Assembly: GCF_003012055.1 (NCBI RefSeq)
Contig: NZ_JYGE01000006.1
Coordinates: 186,001-250,000 of the forward strand
Reading direction: 5' to 3'
DNA length: 64,000 nucleotides
Source: Peptostreptococcus russellii
GTDB lineage: Bacteria; Bacillota; Clostridia; Peptostreptococcales; Peptostreptococcaceae
Numbering within the stretch: the stretch's first letter is position 1; the number at the start of each line of letters is the position of its first letter. The notes under the pieces are model-generated. The model searched no databases and had not been told where the DNA came from. It worked only from the letters and a program-made list of their open reading frames with translations. This document shows, piece by piece, positions 38,895 to 46,206 of the stretch. The translations under genes were made by a program, and so were the position numbers.

Positions 38895-39359
38895 ATGTTT
38901 AGAGAAATGAGAAGAAAGGACAGGGAAATATCTATCAATGATGCTAGAGAGATTTTGACAAAGGCTTGCTATGGAGTGTTATCAACTATGTCAGAAAATG
39001 GATACCCATATGGAGTTCCTGTAAATTATGTATTTTATAATGGATATATCTACTTTCATAGCGCAAAGGAAGGACACAAGATTGATAATATAAAAAACAA
39101 CTCAAAAGTATCTTTTTCTATAGTGGGAAGTGAAGAAGTTTTGCCTGATCAGTTTACAACAGACTATGAAAGTGTAGTAGCTTTTGGAGATGCAGAGGAA
39201 GTATATGAACTGGAAAAGGGAGAAGCGTTACTTGAGATAATAAAAAAGTACTCCCCTGAATTTATAGAAAAGGGTGGAAAATATATTGAGACCCTTGGAT
39301 CTAAGACAGCAGTGCTTAAGATTGATATAAAACATCTATCAGGAAAATCAAGAAGATAA
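38895..39359 (+). CDS. Pyridoxamine 5'-phosphate oxidase-family (NimA-like) flavoprotein
   Basis: A 154-residue split-barrel FMN-binding protein. The opening MRRKDREISINDAREIL and core YGVLSTMSENGYPYGVPVNYVF, then IYFHSAKEGHKIDNIKNNSKVSF, are typical of the NimA-like/pyridoxamine 5'-phosphate oxidase group. Some relatives reduce nitroimidazoles; many others have unknown substrates, so a resistance role is only a possibility. AAGGAG precedes ATG 38895. It is a single gene; a 16-bp tandem repeat follows 40 bp after the stop. Confidence 0.85.
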   Translation: MFREMRRKDREISINDAREILTKACYGVLSTMSENGYPYGVPVNYVFYNGYIYFHSAKEGHKIDNIKNNSKVSFSIVGSEEVLPDQFTTDYESVVAFGDAEEVYELEKGEALLEIIKKYSPEFIEKGGKYIETLGSKTAVLKIDIKHLSGKSRR

Positions 39360-39398
39360 AGTAAGTGCCTAAGTAATAAAACAAATGAGTAGTAAAGC

Positions 39399-39462
39399 AA
39401 GTAAATAAACAAGTAAGTAAATAAACAAGTAAGTAAATAAACAAGCAAGTAAATAAACAAGC
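39399..39462 (+). repeat. 16-bp tandem repeat, four copies
   Basis: Four back-to-back copies of AAGTAAATAAACAAGT (last base T,T,C,C), flanked by shorter AAGT/AAGC units out to about 39475. They lie between the NimA-like stop and the terminator. Confidence 0.95.
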
Positions 39463-39479
39463 AAGCAAGTAAGTAGTAG

Positions 39480-39642
39480 AACAAGTAACTAACTAGAAAA
39501 AATAAACTATAAAGATTAGATATATTTATCTATAAATTAAATACTATCAATATATGAAAATAAAAACAGAAGAGGTAGTAGAAAAATATCTTCCTCATAC
39601 AGGGCATAATTATACTGTAATTAATCTATAAATTAAGTACAC
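39480..39642. other. Non-coding spacer after the repeat tract
   Basis: AT-rich spacer between the repeat tract and the bidirectional terminator, with no ORF or hairpin of note. The further stretch 39680-39799 is likewise empty. Confidence 0.35.
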
Positions 39643-39679
39643 AAAAAAGCACCAACTCATTTGAGTCGGTGCTTTTTTA
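39643..39679. terminator. Bidirectional terminator (NimA-like gene and cysKE)
   Basis: AAAAAAGCACCAACTCA (39643-39659) pairs with TGAGTCGGTGCTTTTTT (39662-39678), with one mismatch. T-runs on both strands suit the converging units. Confidence 0.85.
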
Positions 39680-39799
39680 TCGATATACCAATGGCTAATA
39701 CAAAATATTTTTGCTTACGTATCCATATTTTTTACTTTTTTTATCTATATATTTATTTTAAAATTTATAAAACTCTCAAATTATAGAAATAGTATATTA

Positions 39800-40399
39800 T
39801 TATATATAATACATGTTGTCCATAGATCTTCTTTCATTTAGCTCTATAATTTTAGAATTATATTTCTTGTTTTTTATTTTTACTATTTTACCTGGTATGC
39901 CAACAACTGTAGCACCTGCTGGAATATCATTTAAAACGACACTATTTGCACCAACCTTGACTTCATCACCAAGAGTGATAGGTCCTAGTACCTTGGCACC
40001 AGATCCAATTATAACGTCATTTCCAACTGTAGGGTGTCTTTTACCAGTATGATTGCCAGTACCACCAAGAGTAACCCCTTGATAGATTGTAACTCTATTT
40101 CCAACCTCTGCAGTTTCGCCTATTACAACGCCCATACCATGATCTATCATGATACTGTGGCCAATAGTAGCACCTGGGTGAATTTCTATGCCAGTGAAAA
40201 ATCTAAATATTTGCGAGTTCAATCTTGCTAGAAATTTCAAACCAACATTGTTAAGAGCGTGTGATATGCTATGACCAATCAAGGCATGCACAGAAGGATA
40301 TATAATAAAAACCTTCAGTCTAGCTAAGAATTTTAGGCCACCTCTACCAGAGGCAGGGTCATTTTCCAATATATAATCAATATTTTTAATAAATTTCAT
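39800..40399 (-). CDS. cysE: Serine O-acetyltransferase
   Basis: Acetylates serine with acetyl-CoA to O-acetylserine, the substrate of CysK. The 199-residue protein has a short alpha-helical N-terminus ([20 protein letters not shown]) and a left-handed beta-helix of hexapeptide repeats ([52 protein letters not shown]), with the catalytic His region DHGMG. The start at 40399 has an AGAGG SD. It lies 21 bp after cysK in the same leftward operon. Confidence 0.95.
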   Translation of the reverse strand: MKFIKNIDYILENDPASGRGGLKFLARLKVFIIYPSVHALIGHSISHALNNVGLKFLARLNSQIFRFFTGIEIHPGATIGHSIMIDHGMGVVIGETAEVGNRVTIYQGVTLGGTGNHTGKRHPTVGNDVIIGSGAKVLGPITLGDEVKVGANSVVLNDIPAGATVVGIPGKIVKIKNKKYNSKIIELNERRSMDNMYYI

Positions 40400-40420
40400 A
40401 ATATGCGAGCCTCTTTCTAA

Positions 40421-41308
40421 TTAAAATATATTCATAGACATGTATTTGTCTGCACCGTCTGGAGCAATTGTGGCAATTTTCTTGCCAGGGAATCTTTCTG
40501 CTAGCATTTGAGCAGCACGTACATTTGCACCTGATGTTATACCTACTAATATTCCTTCTTTTTGACCTAGTTCTCTTACCATATCAAAAGCTTCTTCATC
40601 ACTAATCATTAAAACTTCATCTACAACATTTGAGTCATAGTTTTTAGGTATGAAGTTGGCACCAATACCCTGTATTTTATGTGGGCCTGCCTTTTTATCG
40701 TTAATTAGTGGTGATGCAGAAGGTTCTACACCAAATATCTTAATATCTGGATTCATTTCTTTTAGGTATCTACCTACACCAGTAACAGTACCGCCAGTAC
40801 CGATACCTGCGACAAATATATCAACATCATTTAGTTCTGAATATATTTCTGGACCAGTAGTCTGATAGTGGAATTTTGGATTATCTGGATTATCAAACTG
40901 CTTTAAAGATTTATACTTTTCTGTCTTTAAAAGCTCATCCATCTTATCAATTGTTCCCTGCATACCCTTGGCTGCATCTGTAAGTATAAGCTCAGCACCG
41001 TATGCACGTATCAAACTTCTTCTTTCCTGACTCATAGACTCTGGCATTATAACAGTTACCTTGTAACCCTTGTTCATACCGATCATAGCAAGAGCGATAC
41101 CAGTATTTCCGCTAGTAGCCTCTACTATTCTATCGCCAGGCTTTAGTTCTCCTCTTTCTTCCATTCCGTTAATCATACCAAGTACAGCACGATCTTTAAC
41201 AGAACCTCCAGGATTCTTTCCCTCCAACTTTAAAAAGATATTCTCATTTATCTTAGAGATATTAACAAGTGGTGTGTTTCCAATCAATTCGATTACATTC
41301 TTCTTCAT
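40421..41308 (-). CDS. cysK: Cysteine synthase A (O-acetylserine sulfhydrylase)
   Basis: A PLP enzyme making cysteine from O-acetylserine and sulfide. The true start is ATG 41308 behind AAAGGAG (plus 41317-41323). The longer frame up to 41416 is leader sequence without an SD, unlike the family N-terminus. The product has 295 residues: MKKNVIELIGNTPLVNI, PLP lysine in PGGSVKDRA, the substrate loop ATSGNTGIAL and GIGTGGTVTGVGRY. It is preceded by a leader of about 400 nt carrying a poly-Cys peptide, and followed by cysE. Confidence 0.95.
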   Translation of the reverse strand: MKKNVIELIGNTPLVNISKINENIFLKLEGKNPGGSVKDRAVLGMINGMEERGELKPGDRIVEATSGNTGIALAMIGMNKGYKVTVIMPESMSQERRSLIRAYGAELILTDAAKGMQGTIDKMDELLKTEKYKSLKQFDNPDNPKFHYQTTGPEIYSELNDVDIFVAGIGTGGTVTGVGRYLKEMNPDIKIFGVEPSASPLINDKKAGPHKIQGIGANFIPKNYDSNVVDEVLMISDEEAFDMVRELGQKEGILVGITSGANVRAAQMLAERFPGKKIATIAPDGADKYMSMNIF

Positions 41309-41586
41309 TTTATTCTTCTCCTTTAATTTATAAGTTATTGTTGTATATTCTGCTATTATGTCTTGAATTAAATTTCTGCTTAGCGAATTTATATATTTAT
41401 TATTAAATGAACTCAAAATTTTTCAATTGAGACTCAAGAGTATTTGCTAAAAAAAGCTCTAATAAATCGCTAAATACTTTATAGTAAAAATCACATAAAT
41501 ATTATATTGATCTAAATCATACAAATAAAGTTTAAGTGTAATAATATTAAAATTTATACTGTTTGCCAGAATTTCCCAGCAAGCAG
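41309..41586 (-). promoter_or_regulatory. Structured cysK leader downstream of the poly-Cys peptide
   Basis: On the minus strand the first hairpin (ACTGCTTGCTGG, plus 41576-41587, with CTGGCAAACAGT, plus 41558-41569; one mismatch and two G-U) starts in the leader-peptide stop codon. Further on, TTAGCGATTTAT (about plus 41464-41475) can pair either with the nearby GCAAATACT or with ATAAATTCGCTAA (about plus 41378-41390). The choice between pairings suggests a switch, but I see no strong terminator U-run. Confidence 0.5.
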
Positions 41587-41664
41587 TTAGCTACAACAGC
41601 AACAACAAGAAGAGATTCCTCCAAATGCAGTAGTTATAATTTTCTTTAATTGTCTAACATTCAT
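41587..41664 (-). CDS. Poly-cysteine leader peptide of the cysKE operon
   Basis: A 25-codon ORF, ATG 41664 to TAA 41587, too short for routine gene finding. It has a strong SD (AAAGGAGA, about 7 nt before the ATG). The peptide starts MNVRQLKKII and ends GGISS, then five consecutive Cys (TGT TGT TGC TGT TGT, plus 41593-41607) and Ser. It lies on the same strand as cysK-cysE, 278 bp upstream and behind a consensus promoter, with a hairpin beginning at its stop codon. Five Cys codons in a row ahead of cysteine biosynthesis genes is the hallmark of a translation-sensing attenuator: scarce Cys-tRNA would stall the ribosome over the hairpin. A small secreted or metal-binding peptide is a weaker alternative. 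Confidence 0.75.
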   Translation of the reverse strand: MNVRQLKKIITTAFGGISSCCCCCS

Positions 41665-41685
41665 ATTAACATCTCCTTTAAATTT

Positions 41686-41714
41686 TTAATTCCGATTAAT
41701 TTACTAGGAATTAA
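41686..41714 (-). promoter_or_regulatory. Palindromic operator over the cysKE transcription start
   Basis: TTAATTCC (41686-41693) and GGAATTAA (41707-41714) form a perfect 8-bp dyad, 13 bp apart, just downstream of the -10, so it covers the probable +1. TAA...GGAATT spacing resembles the CymR (Rrf2-family) cysteine-regulator motif of Firmicutes. The assignment to CymR is an inference. Confidence 0.5.
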
Positions 41715-41719
41715 TAAAA

Positions 41720-41748
41720 AGTATATATTAAAGAGCTTGATTTGTCAA
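41720..41748 (-). promoter_or_regulatory. Consensus promoter of the poly-Cys leader and cysKE
   Basis: On the minus strand, TTGACA (plus 41743-41748), 17-bp spacer, TATACT (plus 41720-41725). It is close to sigma-A consensus and predicts transcription from about 41713. Confidence 0.75.
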
Positions 41749-41939
41749 TATTAATTGAGATTTTTTTGATAAAAATTTTTGATAATTGCGAAAATATATA
41801 TTAAAAAAATATAAAGGCATAAATAAGCTTATAAAAACAGTTTTTAATTGTAGGATTTTAATAGTTGTATAATAGCTGAGAAGCTTTATGCAAAATTTGA
41901 TGCAAGTTCAAAAAAATATTTAGAATATTTATAAAAGTG

Positions 41940-41968
41940 TGGACAATTATATTTCTATACTGTATAAT
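41940..41968 (+). promoter_or_regulatory. Promoter of the HD-domain gene
   Basis: TGGACA (41940-41945), 17-bp spacer, TATAAT (41963-41968), 33 bp before the start codon. Confidence 0.6.
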
Positions 41969-42001
41969 TACTCTATTATTTAGATGGGAGGAGTAGATAT
42001 T

Positions 42002-42571
42002 ATGGAGAAAATACCTAGTTATAAAGAGGGATTGGAATTATTAAAAAAGTACAATAAGGAAGATTTTCATATACAACATGGAGAGACAGTAGGAGCTGTT
42101 ATGGGATGGTTTGCTGAAAAGTATGATCCAGATAATGTTGAATTTTGGAGGATTGTAGGACTTCTTCACGACCTAGACTTTGAGATGTATCCAGAAGAAC
42201 ACTGTGTAAAGCAAGTGGATATAATGAAAGATGAGGGCTTAGATGAATCGATAATAGTATCAACTACGAGTCATGGATATGGACTTACAGGATCAGTATC
42301 CAAGCCTGAAAAGATGATGGAGAAAGTACTTTTTGCAAGTGATGAACTAACAGGTATAATTGGAGCAGCTGCATTGATGAGGCCGTCAAAAAGTGTTTCT
42401 GATATGGAATTAAAATCAGTTAAAAAGAAATTCAAAGACAAAAAGTTTGCTGCAGGATGTTCTAGAGATGTAATAAGACAAGGAGCAGAGAATCTTGGAT
42501 GGGATTTAGATGAATTACTTCAGATGACACTAGACGCTATGAAAGCAACAGAGAGTCAATATATAAAATAA
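42002..42571 (+). CDS. HD-domain phosphohydrolase-like protein
   Basis: About 189 residues. It starts at ATG 42002 because GGGAGGAG (41985-41992) gives correct spacing; the frame extends upstream only through the SD. The HD motif is LLHDLDFE (about 57-64), with an upstream HGETV and a downstream TSHGYG giving the other metal-ligand histidines of the superfamily. Members hydrolyse phosphate esters or nucleotides; the substrate is unknown. It is a single gene with its own promoter and terminator, separated by a 14-bp tandem repeat. Confidence 0.8.
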   Translation: MEKIPSYKEGLELLKKYNKEDFHIQHGETVGAVMGWFAEKYDPDNVEFWRIVGLLHDLDFEMYPEEHCVKQVDIMKDEGLDESIIVSTTSHGYGLTGSVSKPEKMMEKVLFASDELTGIIGAAALMRPSKSVSDMELKSVKKKFKDKKFAAGCSRDVIRQGAENLGWDLDELLQMTLDAMKATESQYIK

Positions 42572-42612
42572 ATCTAGAGAGTAGATATTTTTTAATAAAT
42601 TTAATAAATAAG

Positions 42613-42654
42613 ACTAAACAAATAGAACTAAATAAATAAAGCTAAATAAATAAA
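42613..42654 (+). repeat. 14-bp tandem repeat, three copies
   Basis: Three adjoining units: ACTAAACAAATAGA (42613-42626), ACTAAATAAATAAA (42627-42640) and GCTAAATAAATAAA (42641-42654), plus a partial fourth. They lie between the HD gene stop and its terminator. Confidence 0.75.
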
Positions 42655-42662
42655 ACTAATAG

Positions 42663-42694
42663 AAGAGACATCACTTTGATGTCTCTTCTTCTTA
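42663..42694 (+). terminator. Terminator of the HD-domain gene
   Basis: AGAGACATCA (42664-42673) pairs closely with GATGTCTCT (42678-42686), then a T/C-rich run. Confidence 0.65.
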
Positions 42695-42857
42695 ATGGGA
42701 GTGCTTAAAGCTATGTGAATTAAAGCTTAAGCTAGTGCTTTGGCAGCGCTTTTTCTTTATAATAATCATAACAAAGAGCATAAGGCTTGCATTTTTGCCA
42801 CTTACCCTTTCCTCTTTTTCCAACAAACTTTCCTTTTTCTGCAATCAGTTCTCCTCT

Positions 42858-44318
42858 ATGGAAAGCTTAAATATAGTGTCTGCTTCTCTGGCAAGAGAGC
42901 TTCACGTGGATGCAAGCTTGGTAAGTAAGTGGAAAAGTGGGGCGAGAAAAATAAACAGCAGTTCAATTTACTTTGATCAAATAGTAGATTTTATTCTTGA
43001 AGAGAGTGAAAAAAGTGAACACTTAATATTGAATGATGTTTTATCTCAGATTTATCCACTCGAAAATATAAAAAAACAAAATAATCCAGAAGTTTTTATA
43101 AGAAGATTATTGGATAGCAAAGATCTATCCTATATTGATAAAAATGCTTTGGCAAATGATGATCTACAACATTCGATAAAGGTGGGATCTTATGAGCAAA
43201 ATAAGGGAAGAAGAAAAGCTATCTTGAACCTTTTGAAATATGCTGAATCAATGTCTAGTCCAGGTAATATAATATTTATAGACTCTGAAGAGTATGACTG
43301 GCTTTTAGAAGATGAATTATTTGCTGTTTCATTCAAGGAAAGGTTTTTAAAGTTGCTTGAAAGAGGCTTTAAGGCAAGATTTGTGATACACTTTTCATCT
43401 TATAGGAAAAGTTTTGTGAAATTTTTTGAGTTATTTAGTGAGCTTTTATTTCATAAAAATATAGACTGGTATTACTATGAATATTATGATGAAGGAGTTT
43501 TTAGATTTTCCCAATTTATAGTTGATAAATCCATATCCTTGCTTGGTATTTCAGCTTCTAAAAGAAGTTCTACAACTATGGTATTTGATGATAGTACATC
43601 GATTATTAGTCATTGGTCAATGGCGGAATCAGTGATTGCTAGTTGCCAAAAGATATTTGTAAATTTCGATGCAAAAGAGTGTGAGCAAGTAGTTGATTTT
43701 GTAAGTGTAATAAGAAAAAGAGGAGCTTTATATTCTTATTTACCAGCACCAGCATTTATTTCTACAAGTGAAGAATTACTAGAGGAGATATTACTTGATA
43801 ACAAGGTAGATGACAAGACTATTTTAGAGTGTTTAAATATTAATAAAAAAATGAAAAGCATGATAAAAACTCAGCTTCACGGTCTAGAGGATGTGTCTGA
43901 GAGGATTGTAGAGATTTTTCAAATAGAACAGATGGAGAGAAGATTAAGAGAAGATGAGTTTGTAAGTTGTAGTTTGAGTATTCTTACATCTAGGAAAATA
44001 AAAGTGAGTAAAGATCAGTTTGCAAGAGCTTTGAAGCACTTAACAGATCAGCTTAAATTGAATGATAATATGAGGGTAGTTTTATTTTCTGAAAAAGATA
44101 ACATAGCTCTACCTACTATGCCTGATATGAATTTTTGGTGTAAACAAAATACTTGGATTGTTCAGATGGGAAAAAAGGGTCTTAGAATAAGCGATGAAGT
44201 CAGTACGGTCAATGCAGCCTCTATATCCTTTGAACGCTGCATAAGAAAAGTACCTCCTAAAAGAAAAGAAAAAATATCTGTAATAAATTATCTAAATGAA
44301 CTTTCTAGAAATTTATGA
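42858..44318 (+). CDS. Large HTH transcriptional regulator-like protein
   Basis: About 486 residues. The N-terminal 45 residues carry an XRE-like helix-turn-helix (SASLARELHVDASLVSKWKSG). The remaining 430 residues, with RFLKLLERGFKARFVIHFSS and other weak motifs, are unlike any family I can name; a sensory or ligand-binding role is possible. The start is uncertain. ATG 42858 has no SD; the frame stays open back to GTG 42735, but codon use there is pyrimidine-rich and unlike the rest of the gene. A TATAAT lies at about 42757-42762. It ends at a bidirectional terminator facing ferritin. Confidence 0.6.
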   Translation: MESLNIVSASLARELHVDASLVSKWKSGARKINSSSIYFDQIVDFILEESEKSEHLILNDVLSQIYPLENIKKQNNPEVFIRRLLDSKDLSYIDKNALANDDLQHSIKVGSYEQNKGRRKAILNLLKYAESMSSPGNIIFIDSEEYDWLLEDELFAVSFKERFLKLLERGFKARFVIHFSSYRKSFVKFFELFSELLFHKNIDWYYYEYYDEGVFRFSQFIVDKSISLLGISASKRSSTTMVFDDSTSIISHWSMAESVIASCQKIFVNFDAKECEQVVDFVSVIRKRGALYSYLPAPAFISTSEELLEEILLDNKVDDKTILECLNINKKMKSMIKTQLHGLEDVSERIVEIFQIEQMERRLREDEFVSCSLSILTSRKIKVSKDQFARALKHLTDQLKLNDNMRVVLFSEKDNIALPTMPDMNFWCKQNTWIVQMGKKGLRISDEVSTVNAASISFERCIRKVPPKRKEKISVINYLNELSRNL

Positions 44319-44394
44319 TTTAAATTTATAAAAATTAATATATATTATTGAACTAGATACTCAATTAAAAGTTAAAAAAGATTCATATATGAAT

Positions 44395-44432
44395 AAAAGC
44401 CCTCTAGCAATTGCTAGAGGGCTTTTATTTTT
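44395..44432. terminator. Bidirectional terminator
   Basis: AAAAGCCCTCTAGCAA (44395-44410) and TTGCTAGAGGGCTTTT (44411-44426) are perfect complements with T and A tracts at each end, between converging genes. Confidence 0.9.
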
Positions 44433-44451
44433 CAAAATTAATACTTTATGT

Positions 44452-44967
44452 TTAGTTATTGCTAGGAATTGATGGTACGTAGACTCTATTTGCCAACTCA
44501 TCATCAATCATATATAGACTAGCCTGATCATTACAAGATCTTTTAATTTTCTTTACAAGAGTAGTGAAGTTTTCTTCTTCTTCTACCTGTTCATCAACGA
44601 ACCATCTTAGGAAGCTCATTGTAGCATGTTCTTTTTCATCAAGAGCGATATTAGCTATTTCATATATTCTCTTTGTCACCATTTGTTCATGTTTTAGACC
44701 TTCTTCAAATACATCTAGCAGGCCTTCAAACTTTGAAACTGGCTTTTCTATAGCTTCTAACTTTACACGTCCGCCTTTTTGGAATACATAGGTATAGATT
44801 GTCATAGCATGATCTAACTCCTCTTGTGCCTGAACCTTGAAGAAATTTGCGGCTCCTGAAAAGTCCATATCTTCAGCATATGCAGCCATTGCTAGATAAG
44901 TATACGCTGAATAGTACTCAAAATTAATTTGATCGTTTAGTGCTTTTTCTAATTTTTTACTTAACAT
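44452..44967 (-). CDS. Ferritin
   Basis: A non-haem ferritin subunit that oxidises and stores iron in 24-mer cages. About 171 residues. ATG 44967 is chosen because AAAGGGGTGAT is an SD 4 nt ahead; the frame's earlier GTG lies within it. Ferroxidase-centre residues fit FEYYSAYTYLAMA (Glu) and AQEELDHAMTIY (Glu-X-X-His), with WFVDEQVEEE in helix C/D. It is monocistronic, with an extended -10 TGTTATAAT (plus 44991-44996) upstream. No Fur box was recognised with confidence. Confidence 0.93.
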   Translation of the reverse strand: MLSKKLEKALNDQINFEYYSAYTYLAMAAYAEDMDFSGAANFFKVQAQEELDHAMTIYTYVFQKGGRVKLEAIEKPVSKFEGLLDVFEEGLKHEQMVTKRIYEIANIALDEKEHATMSFLRWFVDEQVEEEENFTTLVKKIKRSCNDQASLYMIDDELANRVYVPSIPSNN

Positions 44968-45324
44968 TTTTATCACCCCTTTGACTTAATATTATAACAC
45001 TTATTTGAATATAAAAGAAGACAGAAAAGTCTAATTAATTATATTTTTATGTTTATAAATTGTTTATTTTCAAGGTTTTTTACATAATTTTTGTCTAATT
45101 ATGATATAATAAGTTTTGTTGATTTTATAGCTAGTCATACTTCTAAGGCTTGATAAATACAATATCATAGAAATTTAAAAATATAGTAAAAAGGCTTTAT
45201 TTGTTTTAATGATCTATTTATAAAACTAGAAAATTCTTATAGAATATATAAATACAATAGATTATATTTTATAGAGTAAATATATAGAATTTACTTTGAT
45301 AAACTAAAGAAAATAGGAGGAAAA
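44968..45324. other. Divergent promoter region, ferritin and methyltransferase genes
   Basis: About 350 bp of AT-rich sequence holding the leftward ferritin -10 (44991-44996) and a rightward TATAAT near 45107-45112 within ATGATATAAT. No ORF or stable hairpin was seen. Confidence 0.35.
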
Positions 45325-46203
45325 ATGTTATTATTAGCAGATAAATGGAAAGAATATGAGTTAGTAGATATGGGCGGAGGAGAAAAGCTGGAAAGATGGG
45401 GGGACTATGTACTTAGACGTCCAGACCCTCAGGTTATCTGGCCAATAGCCAAAGAATGGAATTTATGGAAGAATCCTCATGGACACTACCACAGAAGTAG
45501 CAAGGGTGGAGGAAGTTGGGAAGCTAAGAAAAGCTACCCTAATCAGTGGATTGTTAATTATGGTCCTTTAAAGTTTAAAATAAAGCCGACTGGATTTAAG
45601 CATACAGGACTATTTCCTGAGCAAGCAGCCAACTGGGACTGGATGATGGATAAAATTAAAAAAGCAAAAAGACCTATAAAAGTTTTGAACTTGTTTGCCT
45701 ATACTGGAGGTGCATCTGTAGCTTGTGCCTATGCAGGAGCGGAAGTGTGTCATGTAGATGCAGCCAAGGGAATGGTAAACTGGGCAAAAGAAAATCTTGA
45801 AGTATCAGACCTTAAAGATAGAAAAGTTAGATTTATAGTAGATGATGTATTTAAGTTTGTAGAAAGAGAAATAAGAAGAGGAAATAAGTATGATGCAATA
45901 ATAATGGACCCACCTTCATATGGAAGAGGACCAAAGGGTGAAGTATGGAAAATAGAAGATAAACTATATGAATTTGTTGATTTATGTATGCAGGTTTTAT
46001 CTGACAAGCCTTTATTCTTACTTATAAATTCATACACTACAGGATTTTCATCAATAGTAATAGAAAATATACTAGAAACTACCATTGCGAAAAAGGTTAG
46101 AGGTGGAAAGGTATATGCAGGTGAAGTAGGTATACCTGCATCTAAGACAGGGATGATTCTTCCTTGTGGAATATTTGGTCGTTGGGAAAGTATGAAGGGT
46201 TAA
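45325..46203 (+). CDS. Class I SAM-dependent methyltransferase (RlmI/RlmK-like)
   Basis: A 292-residue probable rRNA methyltransferase. It shows the SAM-binding VLNLFAYTGGASVACAYAGA (about 121-140), the acidic VDAAKGMVNWAKEN, and the catalytic IIMDPPSYGRGPKG (about 192-205) found in the RlmI/K/L group. No PUA or THUMP domain precedes it; the N-terminal 110 residues form their own segment. AGGAGG precedes ATG 45325. A pseudouridine synthase gene follows after 3 bp, so the two are an RNA-modification pair. Confidence 0.85.
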   Translation: MLLLADKWKEYELVDMGGGEKLERWGDYVLRRPDPQVIWPIAKEWNLWKNPHGHYHRSSKGGGSWEAKKSYPNQWIVNYGPLKFKIKPTGFKHTGLFPEQAANWDWMMDKIKKAKRPIKVLNLFAYTGGASVACAYAGAEVCHVDAAKGMVNWAKENLEVSDLKDRKVRFIVDDVFKFVEREIRRGNKYDAIIMDPPSYGRGPKGEVWKIEDKLYEFVDLCMQVLSDKPLFLLINSYTTGFSSIVIENILETTIAKKVRGGKVYAGEVGIPASKTGMILPCGIFGRWESMKG

Positions 46204-46206
46204 GAA

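Noticed and set aside
38895-39359. Calling the NimA-like gene a nitroimidazole-resistance gene
   Set aside because: The family is broad and mostly of unknown substrate; sequence alone does not show resistance.
39399-39462. CRISPR-like array
   Set aside because: The units are contiguous, 16 bp, without spacers, and there are no cas genes.
41309-41416. N-terminal extension of CysK
   Set aside because: The extra 36 codons have no SD and do not resemble CysK; ATG 41308 has a proper SD and the standard N-terminus.
41587-41664. Poly-Cys peptide as a RiPP or bacteriocin precursor
   Set aside because: No modification enzyme, protease or dedicated exporter is nearby, and it sits in the leader of cysteine genes, which a leader-peptide role explains better.
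42740-42928. 62-residue plus-strand ORF overlapping the HTH gene
   Set aside because: No SD, pyrimidine-rich composition, and it overlaps the better-supported HTH reading frame.
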